NCBI GenBank assembly: GCA_910587905.1
Contig: CAJUOF010000287.1
Span: 1-6,616 of the forward strand
Source: an uncultured Lachnospiraceae bacterium
GTDB lineage: Bacteria > Bacillota_A > Clostridia > Lachnospirales > Lachnospiraceae
Direction: 5' to 3'
Length of the DNA: 6,616 nucleotides
Shown here piece after piece: positions 5,411-6,616 of this stretch (within the stretch, counting starts at the first letter, position 1; the number at the start of each line of letters is the position of its first letter). The notes beneath the pieces are model-generated. The model was given only the letters and a program-made list of their open reading frames with translations. It ran no database searches and was not told the DNA's origin. The position numbers and the translations under genes were made by a program.

Positions 5411-6616
<1,206 letters not shown>

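Overview
The window looks like chromosomal DNA of a fairly GC-rich Firmicute, most likely a Lachnospiraceae-type clostridium. This rests on the strong GGAGG ribosome sites, sigma-A promoters with TTGACA/TATAAT-type boxes, GC-rich genes separated by AT-rich gaps, and clostridial-type versions of the proteins. The genus call is inference. All genes read on the + strand, and I see no mobile element, tRNA, rRNA or CRISPR array.

Layout. (1) 1-188: the C-terminal 61 codons of a gene I cannot identify. (2) 189-424: an AT-rich gap with a very good extended -10 promoter (318-346) and a short leader. (3) 425-4207: a tight three-gene operon with a B12-binding-type radical SAM enzyme of unknown substrate (GTG start), its DUF2344 partner (TTG start, 17-nt overlap) and a short RNase E/G-family ribonuclease (ATGA overlap). 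(4) 4256-4781: a single lipoprotein gene with its own promoter and a strong terminator. (5) 4876-5306: a monocistronic rpsT (ribosomal protein S20) with TTGACA promoter, ~85-nt leader, TTG start and perfect 12-bp terminator. (6) 5324-6616: the promoter and first 402 codons of guaB (IMP dehydrogenase), which runs off the right edge.

How the genes fit together. The radical SAM enzyme, DUF2344 protein and RNase E/G are translationally coupled, which suggests a shared role, plausibly in RNA or ribosome metabolism. The chemistry of the first two is not known to me and is the least-described biology here. The RNase keeps both catalytic aspartates and the 5'-phosphate sensor pair, but ends where the zinc-link would begin. 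The lipoprotein, S20 and IMP dehydrogenase are separate transcription units. S20 and guaB are growth-linked genes with similar promoters. Three of the five genes whose starts are visible in the window and whose full length is present use non-ATG starts (GTG, TTG, TTG), each supported by a well-placed Shine-Dalgarno site.
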